The notes under the pieces are model-generated. The model worked only from the letters and a program-made list of their open reading frames with translations, was not told the DNA's origin and ran no database searches. Both the position numbers and the translations under genes were made by a program. DNA of 64,000 nucleotides from DATJGF01 sp035495315 (GTDB lineage: Bacteria > Verrucomicrobiota > Verrucomicrobiia > Limisphaerales > UBA8199), in assembly GCA_035495315.1 (NCBI GenBank), contig DATJGF010000180.1, positions 18,211-82,210 on the forward strand, read 5' to 3'. Below are positions 7,045 to 15,973 of the stretch, piece after piece. Positions within the stretch are counted from its first letter, which is position 1. Each line of letters starts with the position of its first letter.

Positions 7045-9444
7045 TCATTCGTGCCTCAGCGCGGTCATTGGTTCAACCGACATCGCACGTCGGGCCGGGA
7101 CCCAGCAGGCGACGAGCGCCACCGCCGTCAACAACATCGCAATGCCGACGAAAGTGCCGGGCTCGAGCGGGCTGACGCCGAAGAGCAAATTGCGCAGCAG
7201 CGGGGTGGTGGCCAGGGCGCAGGCCAGCCCAAGCCCAATCCCCAAACTCGCCAGGCCTAACCCCTGGCGCAGCACCAGCCACAGCACGTCCTGCCTTCGG
7301 GCCCCGAGCGCGACGCGGATGCCCATTTCGTGAATGCGCCGGCTTACAACGAAAGAAAAAACGCCGGCGATGCCGCCAATCGCCATCGCTAAGGCCACGC
7401 CGGCAAAGATGGCAATCAGCAAGGAGTAGAGCCGCCGGACCCACATCGATTGCGAAAGACGCTCCGCCATGGTCACCACGTTGATCATGGGCAATTCCGG
7501 GTCCGCCTGGCGCAACAACGCGCGGATGGAAGGCACCAACCCGGAGGGCGACACCGCACCGCGCACCACCACGGTCATGCCGGCCAGCGGCATCTCTTGA
7601 TACGGCAGATAGACGCCCGGGATCATCGGGCGGTCCAACCCGTAATGTTTCACATCACGCACGACGCCGACCACGTTCAGCCAGGGAGTATTGTCACCAC
7701 GATGACGGAGGCGTTTGCCAACCGCATCTTGATTGGGCCAGGCTTCCCGGGCAAAGATCTCGTTCACCACGACCGCCAGCGACCCGGCGTTGAGCCCGTC
7801 CTGTTCGGTAAATCCACGCCCGGCGAGCAATTTGATCTCCATCGTCTCGAAGTAACCCGGGAAAGCGATGCGCTGCAAAATGACGGGGTCTGGTGCGTTT
7901 GGAGCTTTGTGGGCGGCGTTTTCAACAGTAAAAAAATTGCCCCAGTGGCCGCCCAACGGCGGAGCGCTGACGATGCTGGCGGCGGTGACCCCCGGCAGGC
8001 TGCGCACTTTTTCGAGGTGCTCGCGGAAGAATGCGAGCTTTTTCTCATTCGAGCCATAGCCAGCGTCGGGCAGGGCTATTTCATAAAGCAACACATTGTC
8101 GGCGCGGTAACCGGGATCGCCCTGCTGCAGAGCACGAAATGCCTGGAGCAACAACGTAGCCTGAACCATCAGCACCATCGTAAGGGCGAGTTCCGCCACG
8201 ACCAGCGCGTTGAGACTGCGTCGTTTGGAGCCTGAAACTGTGGTCTGTTGTGTGCCGGACTGGAGGGCGAGTTGGAGATTGGAGCTTAACGCACTACGGA
8301 TGGCCGGGCCCGCACCGAGGCACGACGCCGCCAGCACCAGCACTCCCGCGAATAAGGTGACGCGCCAATCGAGATCAAAATGCACCCACGTCGGGATGCG
8401 TTCCGGGATGGACGTCAGAAGTCTCTTCAGGCTCCAATAACCGGCCCCGATGCCGAACAACCCGCCCGCCGCAGCCAGTAACAGCGCTTCCAGTCCAATC
8501 AGTTGAGCTAACCGCCACGGCGATGCCCCGAGAGAAAGCCGCACACCGAACTCCCGCGACCGAACCAATCCCCGCGCCAGCGTCAGGGCGGCTATATTGC
8601 CGCAGGCAATCAGCAGCACCAGCCCACCCGCAGCTAACAGTACGTGGAGCACCAGCCGCCCTTCTCCAAAAAAGCGTTCACTGAGCCAATCGACGCGCGG
8701 GAATGTGTTTTCGTTGGTTCGCTTTTGCTCGAGCAGACCGGCGCGGACTCGGGCGAGGTCGGCGCGGGCTTGTGCGAGGGTCACTCCGGGTTTCAGACGC
8801 GCGACGCCGCGCAAATACCAGCCGCTTTGACTGTCCGGCCCTTCCCTCAGGGGCACCCAGAAATCGCAATCGTCGAACACGGCCACGTCGGGCGGCAGCA
8901 CCCCGACGATGGTGTAAGGTTCCTTGTCCAAGCGCACCACCTGGCCGACGACGTTGGCACTGGCGAATGCTTTTTTCCAAAGTGTATGGCCCAACACGAC
9001 CACCTTTGGACCGAGCGGGCGATCCTCGTCGGGCAGGAAAAGCCGGCCCAGGACTGGTTGGATGCCGAACACTGCGCCCACGTCGTGCGTCACCTTCGCG
9101 CCGCTGATCCGTTGCGGTTGCTCGCCAAGCGACATATTGAATGAGACGCCGGCCCACGCCCCCATGCCATCAAATGCGTGGTTCGCTTGACGCCACTGGT
9201 AGAAGCTCGGATAACTCAAGCCGGTGCGCTCGAGGTTCCAACGAGGCGCGGCCTCATCCAAATCCACCAGCCGGTCTGCCTCCTTGAACGGAAACGGCCG
9301 CAGAAAAAAAGAGTTGAAGAAGCTAAAAATGACGATGTTGCCGGCGATGCCGAGTGTCAGGATTAAAATGCCCAAAGCGGTAAAGGCAGGATGCTTAAGC
9401 AGCATTCGACAACCGAAACGAAGATCCTGAAGAAAGGTTTGCAT
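7045..9444 (-). CDS. ADOP-type duplicated ABC permease (MacB/FtsX fold)
   Basis: The roughly 799-residue protein carries two MacB_PCD-plus-FtsX modules in tandem. It opens with LQDLRFGCRMLLKHPAFTAL, continues with the conserved LTLGIAGNIVIFSFFNSFFLRP helix and the VGVLPPD and GEGRL blocks. A first FtsX triplet lies at about 265-400, a second periplasmic domain follows, and it ends with the C-terminal signature MSVEPMTALRHE. This is the acidobacterial duplicated orphan permease family: permeases usually encoded without their own ATPase, as here. The start at 9444 (MQTFLQDL) matches the family's N-terminus better than the frame's first codon at 9489. The transported substrate is unknown. Confidence 0.93.
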   Translation of the reverse strand: MQTFLQDLRFGCRMLLKHPAFTALGILILTLGIAGNIVIFSFFNSFFLRPFPFKEADRLVDLDEAAPRWNLERTGLSYPSFYQWRQANHAFDGMGAWAGVSFNMSLGEQPQRISGAKVTHDVGAVFGIQPVLGRLFLPDEDRPLGPKVVVLGHTLWKKAFASANVVGQVVRLDKEPYTIVGVLPPDVAVFDDCDFWVPLREGPDSQSGWYLRGVARLKPGVTLAQARADLARVRAGLLEQKRTNENTFPRVDWLSERFFGEGRLVLHVLLAAGGLVLLIACGNIAALTLARGLVRSREFGVRLSLGASPWRLAQLIGLEALLLAAAGGLFGIGAGYWSLKRLLTSIPERIPTWVHFDLDWRVTLFAGVLVLAASCLGAGPAIRSALSSNLQLALQSGTQQTTVSGSKRRSLNALVVAELALTMVLMVQATLLLQAFRALQQGDPGYRADNVLLYEIALPDAGYGSNEKKLAFFREHLEKVRSLPGVTAASIVSAPPLGGHWGNFFTVENAAHKAPNAPDPVILQRIAFPGYFETMEIKLLAGRGFTEQDGLNAGSLAVVVNEIFAREAWPNQDAVGKRLRHRGDNTPWLNVVGVVRDVKHYGLDRPMIPGVYLPYQEMPLAGMTVVVRGAVSPSGLVPSIRALLRQADPELPMINVVTMAERLSQSMWVRRLYSLLIAIFAGVALAMAIGGIAGVFSFVVSRRIHEMGIRVALGARRQDVLWLVLRQGLGLASLGIGLGLACALATTPLLRNLLFGVSPLEPGTFVGIAMLLTAVALVACWVPARRAMSVEPMTALRHE

Positions 9445-9875
9445 AAAGGCTTCTGAACTGAATGACGACAGGTATAAGGCAAAACCCATGCCAGCGCCAA
9501 CAATTTGTCTTAATAACTGGACCCGAGTGGCATGGGATTCTCAGGCATACTCGCGAGCATTGCCAATCGTCTCGTTTCCGGGATGGGACTTCCCACAACT
9601 GGGACCGGAGTGACAGGTTTATTGAGCCGGATGAGTATCGGAAAACCAGGGAAGGGCAATAGAATGATGCGCGGGTTCAACCATCCACGCGACCTGACGC
9701 TGGGACTATGGTAGTGGCAATTGGCGATAAGTCGGGTTCTGCTCGGGCGGTGAAAAGACAAGCGATTTTTCGTTCCCTGCTCTATCATGAAAAGAAACCC
9801 ACGTCTTAACCCATCGTGGCGATGCCGTTTAACCGTTGTTGGTTTGTCGGTCCCGCAACAGCGCTCTCGTTAGGC
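9445..9875. other. Intergenic stretch upstream of ADOP permease, no supported gene
   Basis: This stretch holds the divergent promoter region for the permease and for the small membrane gene at 9876. A 60-codon frame at 9532-9714 is glycine-rich with no ribosome site or homology I recognise, so it is not called. Confidence 0.4.
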
Positions 9876-10165
9876 ATGAAGGCTACATTCCGATACATTT
9901 TGATCGCCGTTTTGGCCGGTATTACCGTAAGGTTTCAGCCCCTCATCATCTACGGAACGGATAACTTCGCTGTGACAGCAGACAATCATAAAGTTTTCAG
10001 CTATGGCTTTCCGTTGCGGATCCACGACAGTGCAGCACCGCCATGCAAGGGCAGCGGCACTTCCACGGCTGGAATATGGTTGGAAATGTTGTGATCTGGT
10101 TCGGGGTTGGAGCGGTCCTGGTCGATGTTATCCGTGCGGGGCGTCGAGATGGACGTTGGGCGTAA
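9876..10165 (+). pseudogene. Small two-helix membrane protein gene with a frameshift
   Basis: The frame starting at ATG 9876 encodes MKATFRYILIAVLAGITVRF (a signal or first transmembrane helix) and a loop ending near the Pro-Pro-Cys at 10038-10046. The frame then runs into unlikely sequence and stops at about 10094. The +2-shifted frame continues the protein from about 10043 (MQGQRHFHGWNMVGN), gives a second clear transmembrane helix (VVIWFGVGAVLVDVIRAG) and stops at TAA 10163-10165 after a basic tail. Together they make a coherent protein of about 95 residues. The break is a true frameshift, a sequencing error or a recoding site around 10028-10050. I do not recognise the family by name. Confidence 0.65.
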
Positions 10166-10403
10166 CCACAAATCTCCCGTTTATGAACTGGCTCAGGTCA
10201 TTCTGGACATACTAAAGGCGCGAGACGCAACCTGACGCAAGTGGCTTGGCGTCTTCACGTGGGTTTCATTCTCCTTCTCATCCTTAGCGCCCTTCGCCGT
10301 GAGTCGCCTATCTCGCTCAAAAAAGGCGACATTGAGGCTTGGTAGAGATACTATTTCTCGCATGGCGCTACGCCGATCGGGCCCGAAGCTTAGAGATTTG
10401 ACC

Positions 10404-10790
10404 ATGTGTTCGCTGGTTGAGTTTCAGAATGTGAGCCAGGTTCCAGGCGAGCCTCGCCGGCGGTGGTTTACGTCGGATGACCTGGATCTCGTGGTTTGGT
10501 GCGATGACTCGGGTGCTGCGGCTGCTTTCCAGTTGTGCTATAACAAAGCCCGCTCGGAGTGTGCACTTACTTGGACGCCGGACCGCGGATTCTCGCATCG
10601 AGCCGTCGACACTGGTGAGTACTCCTTTGGTAAGTATAAAGCCGCGCCGATTCTGGGTGCAGACGTCCCGGTTTGGGCGACCTTAATCCGCGAGTCCTTT
10701 GCTCGAGTGAGCACCGGACTGCCAGTTGAATTCGCAAACTTTGTCAGTAACAAGCTGCGAGAGCTTCCCAATGATGTTACCCAGGCGTAA
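10404..10790 (+). CDS. Uncharacterised cytoplasmic protein
   Basis: About 128 residues from ATG 10404: MCSLVEFQNVSQVPG, then RRRWFTSDDLDLVVW, FQLCYNKARSECALTW and a C-terminal helical part. It has no signal peptide or membrane segment and a mixed alpha/beta composition. The pattern (Arg-Arg-Trp-Phe, then Asp-Leu-Val-Val-Trp, then FQLCY) looks like a conserved small family of soil bacteria, but I cannot name it. The frame is open upstream to 10299, but that part is Arg/Ser-rich and not protein-like, hence the chosen start. It stands alone. Confidence 0.7.
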   Translation: MCSLVEFQNVSQVPGEPRRRWFTSDDLDLVVWCDDSGAAAAFQLCYNKARSECALTWTPDRGFSHRAVDTGEYSFGKYKAAPILGADVPVWATLIRESFARVSTGLPVEFANFVSNKLRELPNDVTQA

Positions 10791-11068
10791 GGAATCAGTG
10801 GAGGCGTCCACTTTTCGTTAGCCAAAATGAGAATAAAACTTCCATCTCCCGTTCCGCAGACACGCCAGAGTTTATTGAGGATCTAACCGCCCAGAAGGGA
10901 GACTCACGCGAACCCGCCAAAACGCGAAGATTAATGAAACGTGGCTCGGTAAAGTGGTTTGTGGATGCGGCAGTTGACGCCAGCTAAAGGGACTTCAGAA
11001 AAGGTGCGTGAGAACTCCAGTCTCCGGCCTTTCAAAGAAACTCGGTAGGGTTCATGTGTAGGAAGGGA

Positions 11069-11109
11069 CCCCTCTCCCTTTTTTCCTCTTCCCTCAGAAG
11101 GGGAGAGGG
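11069..11109. terminator. C/G hairpin between convergent genes
   Basis: CCCCTCTCCC (11069-11078) pairs with GGGGAGAGGG (11100-11109). It lies between the convergent genes ending at 10790 and 11279 and resembles the hairpin at 4145-4172, including a CTCAGAAG-type loop edge. Termination is inference. The rest of 10791-11278 holds only this hairpin and the repeat at 11125-11233. Confidence 0.4.
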
Positions 11110-11124
11110 AAAGCGGCTCAATGA

Positions 11125-11233
11125 GTAGCGCAGGCATTCTTGCCTGCGTAGATTCGGTCTAAATCCTGCTTAGGATGTTCAAATCGTGCCGACAGAATGT
11201 CAGCGATACGGCAGACAGGAATGTCTACGCTAC
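11125..11233. repeat. Palindromic intergenic repeat with GTAGCG ends
   Basis: GTAGCGCAGGCATTCTTGCC (from 11125) and the segment ending at 11233 (GACAGGAATGTCTACGCTAC) are inverted repeats of 23 bp with about five mismatches, nearly all transitions. A further internal repeat of similar wording (CCGACAGAATGTC) sits between them. At 109 bp without a gene it has the size and form of a small palindromic or MITE-like element. It is in a convergent intergenic space. Confidence 0.65.
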
Positions 11234-11278
11234 TTTTCTTTCCGCAACCTGCAGCTTGCAACTTGCAACTATCGACAG

Positions 11279-13276
11279 TTATGGCTCTGCTGTTTTTAGG
11301 TACTTATTAAACCACGCCACAGTCCGATCCTGCATATCGATGCGGTTGGTTGGGTTCATGAAATGGTGGCCTTCCCCGGAATACACCACAAGTTCCGTCG
11401 TCACGCCGAGCGTTTTCAATGCGTGCCAAAACTCGAACGATTGGGCGGCCGGGCATTCCGCGTCACGTTCGCCGACAATCACCAGCGTTGGGATTGAGAC
11501 GTTTTTGATGAAACGGATCGGCGAACTCTTCTCGTACATCGCCGGATCCTCGTAAACCGACTTCCCAAAAAACGGGATCATCCACTGGTCTATCAGGTTC
11601 TGTCCGTAATAACTTTGCCAATTGGCGATACCGGCCCCAGCCATCGCCGCCCGAAACCGCTTGGTTTGCGTTACTGTCCACATCGTCATATAACCGCCGT
11701 AGCTCCAGCCCGAGACGCCCAGACGATTCGGGTCAATCGGATAACGCGCCAATGCGGCATCGACGCCGGCCAGAATATCACGCAAATCGCCACCGCCCAG
11801 GTCCTTTACGTTCGCCCTCGTGAAATCTTCTCCCTGACCATAGCTGCCGCGCGGATTGGGCATCAAAATGAAGTAGCCCTGCGACGCCAGAATAGCGGAA
11901 TAGGCGCTTTTTGCGGGCCAGCCCGGCATGGCAGCGCTCGAGGGGCCGCCATGAATAATCACCACCATCGGATAGTGTTTCCCCTGTTCGACTTGTTTCG
12001 GCGGCAAAATCCAACCTTGAATGTTCTGTCCCTCATTGGTCCATTCTAGGTTTTCGACCTTGCCCCACGCCGGCGATTGGGCGGCGTTCTCGTGCGTCAG
12101 TTGATGCCATTCACCAACCGGTCCGACCCACGCTTCCGGTGCCTGCTGGAAACTGCTCCGCGCGCCCGCGACGAACTTCCCATCCGGCGCCATCGCGAAA
12201 TTCGGGTAATTCCCGAAGGCGCGAACGACCTCGGCCCCTTTCCATATTGTCCGCACCTCATTCTGTGCCAGCGCTAACTCAGATATCGCGCTCGCACCGC
12301 CGACCGTCTCCGTGAAGAGGATCTTTCCCAACTCGGTCCAAAAAAGCGCGCTGACCGAGGCCTTGCGACCCTTTGTGCGGTTAGCCAGGTCGCGCCCTTG
12401 CGCCGACATAGTGAACAGGTCGCCGCCATGGAACCCTTCGTCGCTCATCAGTCCCTCGATGAAGGCGACCGATTTGCCGTCCGGTGACCAGCGTGGGATT
12501 GCCACTTGCAGGGAAGATTTATAGATAGATTGGGCTTCTCCCGTCTTTGCGTTAATGGTGTAGATCTGGGCGATCCACCAATTGTTATCGCCCGGGCCAG
12601 GCGCGGCGGTAGTTACGAACATGGCGTCATCGGGGGACCAGTCGTAATCATAAATGTGCAGATTGGCCGGAGAGACCTGGCGCATCTTGGCCGTAGAAGT
12701 ATCCACCACGGCTAGGCGTTGATTGTGGATCTCATCATCTATGACGCCGGTCATCGCTGGTGCCGCCAGTAACGGACCGCCTCCACCAGCCGATTCTATG
12801 TAAAGAAACGCGATCTGTTTTCCATCGTGCGACCACCGTGGCCGCGCCGCATACCCGTTTAGGGTGGTGCGCTCCTGTGGATTCGAACAATCCGCGTTCA
12901 CCGTCCAAAGCTGCGCCTGATTCGTTTCTCCCGGCGCGGAGAAAAACGCCAGGGTTTTTGAATCCGGTGACCACGCCGGCCCGGTATCGTATCTCTCTCC
13001 ACCGGCGCCGATTTCTATCCGTTGCGAATGCGAATCTTCCGCTGTCGGGCTGATGTAGGTCGCTTTGCTCGAACTTGCCGCCATGCCTTGGACCCAGGCC
13101 ACCCACTTGCCATCCGGCGAGACCGCAATGTCGTCGAATAGAACCGTCCGCCCCAATTGTTCGGTCAATGCCGCCGTCTGTGCCGGGGATGAACTGGGCG
13201 TCGCGAGGAAAGCCAACAGCAGGAGTAGTAGTACAATGTACGTCTGACGCCACCGGCATTTCCAGATTCCAGGCAT
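11279..13276 (-). CDS. S9 family serine peptidase (prolyl oligopeptidase/DPP IV type)
   Basis: The roughly 665-residue protein starts with a Sec signal peptide (about residues 1-33, IVLLLLLLAFLATPSSSPAQ). It then has a WD/TolB-like beta-propeller (about 40-410, with repeats such as VSPDGKWVAW and WSPDSKTLAFFS) and a C-terminal alpha/beta hydrolase. The catalytic triad is visible: the Ser in GWSYGG (about 525), the Asp in VGERDAECP (about 605) and the His in GEGHHF (about 636). It is likely a periplasmic or exported dipeptidyl- or acylaminoacyl-peptidase that cuts small peptides. ATGs at 13312 and 13354 are also possible starts; 13276 gives the cleanest signal peptide. It is monocistronic. Confidence 0.93.
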   Translation of the reverse strand: MPGIWKCRWRQTYIVLLLLLLAFLATPSSSPAQTAALTEQLGRTVLFDDIAVSPDGKWVAWVQGMAASSSKATYISPTAEDSHSQRIEIGAGGERYDTGPAWSPDSKTLAFFSAPGETNQAQLWTVNADCSNPQERTTLNGYAARPRWSHDGKQIAFLYIESAGGGGPLLAAPAMTGVIDDEIHNQRLAVVDTSTAKMRQVSPANLHIYDYDWSPDDAMFVTTAAPGPGDNNWWIAQIYTINAKTGEAQSIYKSSLQVAIPRWSPDGKSVAFIEGLMSDEGFHGGDLFTMSAQGRDLANRTKGRKASVSALFWTELGKILFTETVGGASAISELALAQNEVRTIWKGAEVVRAFGNYPNFAMAPDGKFVAGARSSFQQAPEAWVGPVGEWHQLTHENAAQSPAWGKVENLEWTNEGQNIQGWILPPKQVEQGKHYPMVVIIHGGPSSAAMPGWPAKSAYSAILASQGYFILMPNPRGSYGQGEDFTRANVKDLGGGDLRDILAGVDAALARYPIDPNRLGVSGWSYGGYMTMWTVTQTKRFRAAMAGAGIANWQSYYGQNLIDQWMIPFFGKSVYEDPAMYEKSSPIRFIKNVSIPTLVIVGERDAECPAAQSFEFWHALKTLGVTTELVVYSGEGHHFMNPTNRIDMQDRTVAWFNKYLKTAEP

Positions 13277-13440
13277 ACACGACGGAGTAAAAAGCTCATC
13301 CTTTGGGTCCATGCGGTTGAGCGTATGGGCTGCGCATTTGCCGTCAAGCAGCAACGCCGCCCTCCAAAAAACCGTCCGCCCCGACCCAAAAGCGGCCGAA
13401 ATTAAAGTAATTTACTGATTTAAACCAAGATACCCCCATC

Positions 13441-13483
13441 TGCCCTCTGCCATTTTGCCATCCTGTCATTTGCCATGTGCCAT
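13441..13483. repeat. Degenerate TGCCAT-type word repeat
   Basis: The run TGCCctcTGCCATttTGCCATccTGTCATtTGCCATgTGCCAT contains six near-copies of a hexamer at irregular 7-9 bp spacing. It lies between the divergent S9 peptidase and parE genes, 160-200 bp upstream of parE. Confidence 0.5.
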
Positions 13484-13573
13484 TTAAATGCGCAGTTAGG
13501 ACGGCGCAGTCAGGACATAGGTAATACTTTTGCCTCAAGGTTAATGCCTAATTCTTTTAATTTTCTATTCATC

Positions 13574-13608
13574 GACTTTGGACTTTGGACTTTGGACTTT
13601 AGACTTTA
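13574..13608. repeat. Heptanucleotide tandem repeat (GACTTTG/GACTTTA) x5
   Basis: Three units of GACTTTG followed by two of GACTTTA, with a partial sixth (GACTCAC), end 32 bp before the parE ATG. Because it lies in the promoter/leader zone, changes in copy number could shift promoter spacing or expression. That role is inference. Confidence 0.75.
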
Positions 13609-13639
13609 GACTCACTCTTGCTATTGTGTGAATCGACGT

Positions 13640-15469
13640 ATGGCTGAATCCAACAAACACGTTTACGACGAGAGCAAGATTAAGACGCTTTCCTCCCTGG
13701 AACACATCCGGCTGCGCACCGGCATGTACATCGGCCGCATCGGCGATGGCTCCCATTACGACGATGGTTGCTACATCCTGCTCAAGGAAGTCATCGATAA
13801 TGCGATCGATGAATTCATTATGGGCGCCGGCAAAGAGGTCAAAATCGATATCCAGGAGAAAACCGTCACGGTGCGCGATTTTGGCCGCGGCATTCCACTC
13901 GGCAAAGTCGTCGATTGCGTTTCCCAAATAAATACCGGCGCCAAGTACAACGATGATGTCTTTCAGTTCAGCGTTGGCCTCAACGGAGTCGGCACCAAGG
14001 CCGTCAACGCCCTCTCCAAAGAGTTCCTCGTCCGCAGTTTTCGCGAAGGACAATTTGTCGAAGCCTTTTTCAAGCAGGGCAAGCTCAAGAAGGAACATAA
14101 AGGCAAATCCGCCGAGCCCGATGGCACGCTGATTCGCTTCGAACCAGATCCGGACATTTTCAAGGAAGTCGAATTTCGCCCCGAGCACGTCGAGCGTCGG
14201 CTACGTCATTACAGCTATCTCAACACCGGCCTGAAGCTCCAGTACAACGACAAGACCTTCCAATCGCGCAACGGACTGCTGGATCTCGTGATGGAAGACC
14301 TCCAGGCCGACGGCAGCGAGCCCATCTATCCTCCGCTCCATTACGCCGAAAAAATGCTGGAGTTTTGCTTCACGCACAGCAACAGCCGCTTCGGCGAAAC
14401 CTTTTATTCCTTCGTTAACGGCCAATATACCTCCGACGGCGGGACGCATTTGAGCGCGTTCCGCGAAGGCCTGCTCAAGGCGGTCAATGAGTATGCCCGT
14501 GAAAAGTTCGAGGGCGACGACGTCCGCGAAAGCATGGTAGGGGCGGTTGCGATTCGCCTCAAAGATCCGGTTTTCGAATCGCAAACGAAAAACAAACTCG
14601 GCAACACCGAACTCCGCACCGACCTGGTTAATCGGGTGCGTGAAGAATTGCTGCACTTCTTTAATCGCAACAAAGAAATCGCCGAAAAGATCGTTTCGAA
14701 AGTTCAGGATACGCGGCAGCTCCGAAAGGAACTTCAGGAGGTTAAGAAACTGGCGCGCGAACGGGCCAAAGCGATCACGATCCGCATTCCGCAACTGAAG
14801 GATTGCAAGGAGCACTTCAATAAGGCGAAAGGCAAGGGCAAAGGCACGATGGTCTTTCTCACCGAAGGTCAGTCGGCGGCCGGGTCAATCGTCAGTTGCC
14901 GTGATGTCGAGAACCAGGCGATCTTTGTGCTCAAAGGCAAACCGCTCAATGTCTGGGATCTCAAACGCGATATCGTCTACAAAAACGACGAGATGTACAA
15001 CCTCATGCGCAGCCTCGATATCGAAGACAACCTCGAAGGCTTGCGTTACGACAAGGTGATTCTCGCCACCGACGCCGACGTCGATGGGTTGCATATCCGC
15101 AATTTGTTGATCACTTATTTTTTCAGATTCTTCGATCAGTTGGTCCACGACGGGCATCTGTTCGTTCTCGAAACCCCCTTGTTCCGCGTTCGAAACAAGG
15201 AACAAACCATCTACTGCTATTCGGAAGCCGAGCGTGACACTGCCGCGCAGCAGTTGGGCAAATCGGCCGAGATCACGCGGTTCAAAGGGTTGGGCGAGAT
15301 TTCCCCCTCCGAATTTAAACAGTTCATCGGCAAATCAATGCGCCTCAGCCAGGTCGAATACGCCCCTAAACAGGACGTGTCCGGTATCCTGAGTTTTTAC
15401 ATGGGCAAGAACACCCCCGAACGTAAAGATTACATCATGGAAAACCTCGTCGTGCCGGTCGAAGATTGA
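13640..15469 (+). CDS. parE: DNA topoisomerase IV subunit B
   Basis: The 609-residue type IIA topoisomerase ATPase/TOPRIM subunit (from the ATG) is full length. The GHKL ATPase is at about residues 15-220, with the N-box KEVIDNAIDE (49-58), DFGRGIP (80-86) and GLNGVGTKAVNALS. The transducer follows, then TOPRIM with TEGQSAAGSI and DADVDGLHI. With ParC it uses ATP to decatenate and relax DNA. The domain length and the lack of a GyrB-specific insert favour ParE, and the parC gene lies just downstream. A GTG at 13628 is an alternative start. The gene is preceded by heptamer repeats. Confidence 0.93.
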   Translation: MAESNKHVYDESKIKTLSSLEHIRLRTGMYIGRIGDGSHYDDGCYILLKEVIDNAIDEFIMGAGKEVKIDIQEKTVTVRDFGRGIPLGKVVDCVSQINTGAKYNDDVFQFSVGLNGVGTKAVNALSKEFLVRSFREGQFVEAFFKQGKLKKEHKGKSAEPDGTLIRFEPDPDIFKEVEFRPEHVERRLRHYSYLNTGLKLQYNDKTFQSRNGLLDLVMEDLQADGSEPIYPPLHYAEKMLEFCFTHSNSRFGETFYSFVNGQYTSDGGTHLSAFREGLLKAVNEYAREKFEGDDVRESMVGAVAIRLKDPVFESQTKNKLGNTELRTDLVNRVREELLHFFNRNKEIAEKIVSKVQDTRQLRKELQEVKKLARERAKAITIRIPQLKDCKEHFNKAKGKGKGTMVFLTEGQSAAGSIVSCRDVENQAIFVLKGKPLNVWDLKRDIVYKNDEMYNLMRSLDIEDNLEGLRYDKVILATDADVDGLHIRNLLITYFFRFFDQLVHDGHLFVLETPLFRVRNKEQTIYCYSEAERDTAAQQLGKSAEITRFKGLGEISPSEFKQFIGKSMRLSQVEYAPKQDVSGILSFYMGKNTPERKDYIMENLVVPVED

Positions 15470-15480
15470 TGAAACCGGCT

Positions 15481-15698
15481 TCAAACACCGCCCCGCCCCC
15501 GAATTCGTACCAACAGTTCTACGGGGGTCACTATGGTGATGCCAAACGGTTTGCCAAGGTCGAACAGGTCACGGTCGTTGGTCACGATGAACTCTGCGCG
15601 CGCTCCCAGGGCGCAAGCCAGATACCGTTCGTCTTTAATGTCTCTGCTCCGCTGTTTTCCGGGCTACTCCTCAACAAAGATTGTCAATCGTTGTGTAC
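15481..15698 (-). pseudogene. Remnant of a PIN-domain toxin (VapC/PilT type)
   Basis: On the minus strand a reading frame encodes RLTIFVEE, an in-frame TAG stop, then PGKQRSRDIKDERYLACALG, ARAEFIVTNDRDLFDLGKPF and GITIVTPVELL. This is the C-terminal half of a PIN nuclease, including the conserved (D/N)-E-x-YLACA-x-(G)A and TNDRDL motifs that carry the last acidic metal ligands. The N-terminal half and any antitoxin are missing and the internal stop breaks what remains, so it is a relic. It sits in the parE-parC interval and overlaps the end of parE's downstream spacer. Confidence 0.7.
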
Positions 15699-15831
15699 CC
15701 CGCCCCGGGTAAACCCTCGCACCGCCACGCTCGGACCAGACAAGCCCAACAGAACGCCGCATTTATCCGGTAGAACCCTGCGTAATAATGGGTCCCTTAG
15801 GCTAAGCCCGAATCCGGACGGCTCTCATCTA

Positions 15832-15909
15832 CTCTCATTAACCCCCCGCTTTAGCTCGGGATTCGGCCTGCTCTCATTAACCCCCAGCTTCAGCTGGGGG
15901 TTCGGCGCA
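15832..15909. repeat. Tandem duplicated hairpin unit (2 x 39 bp)
   Basis: Two adjacent 39-bp units each begin CTCTCATTAACCCCC and end ...TTCGGC. The second contains a perfect 10-bp-arm hairpin, CCCCCAGCTTCAGCTGGGGG (15881-15900); the first is a decayed version. It lies 65-140 bp upstream of parC on the coding strand, so it could act as a terminator or attenuator between parE and parC. Confidence 0.65.
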
Positions 15910-15973
15910 TTACATCAATCAGAACCGCTTCAGCGGTTTCTCGATCGCGTCCCGGTCTCCCCCAACTGCACGC

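Noticed and set aside
7450..8235. Plus-strand frame (261 codons) opposite the ADOP permease
   Set aside because: His/Arg/Gln-rich antisense translation; the permease on the other strand is a full match to its family.
9532..9714. 60-codon Gly-rich frame upstream of the small membrane gene
   Set aside because: Could be translated, but nothing supports it beyond being open.
14201..14815. Minus-strand frame (204 codons) opposite parE
   Set aside because: Antisense shadow of the transducer and TOPRIM coding region.
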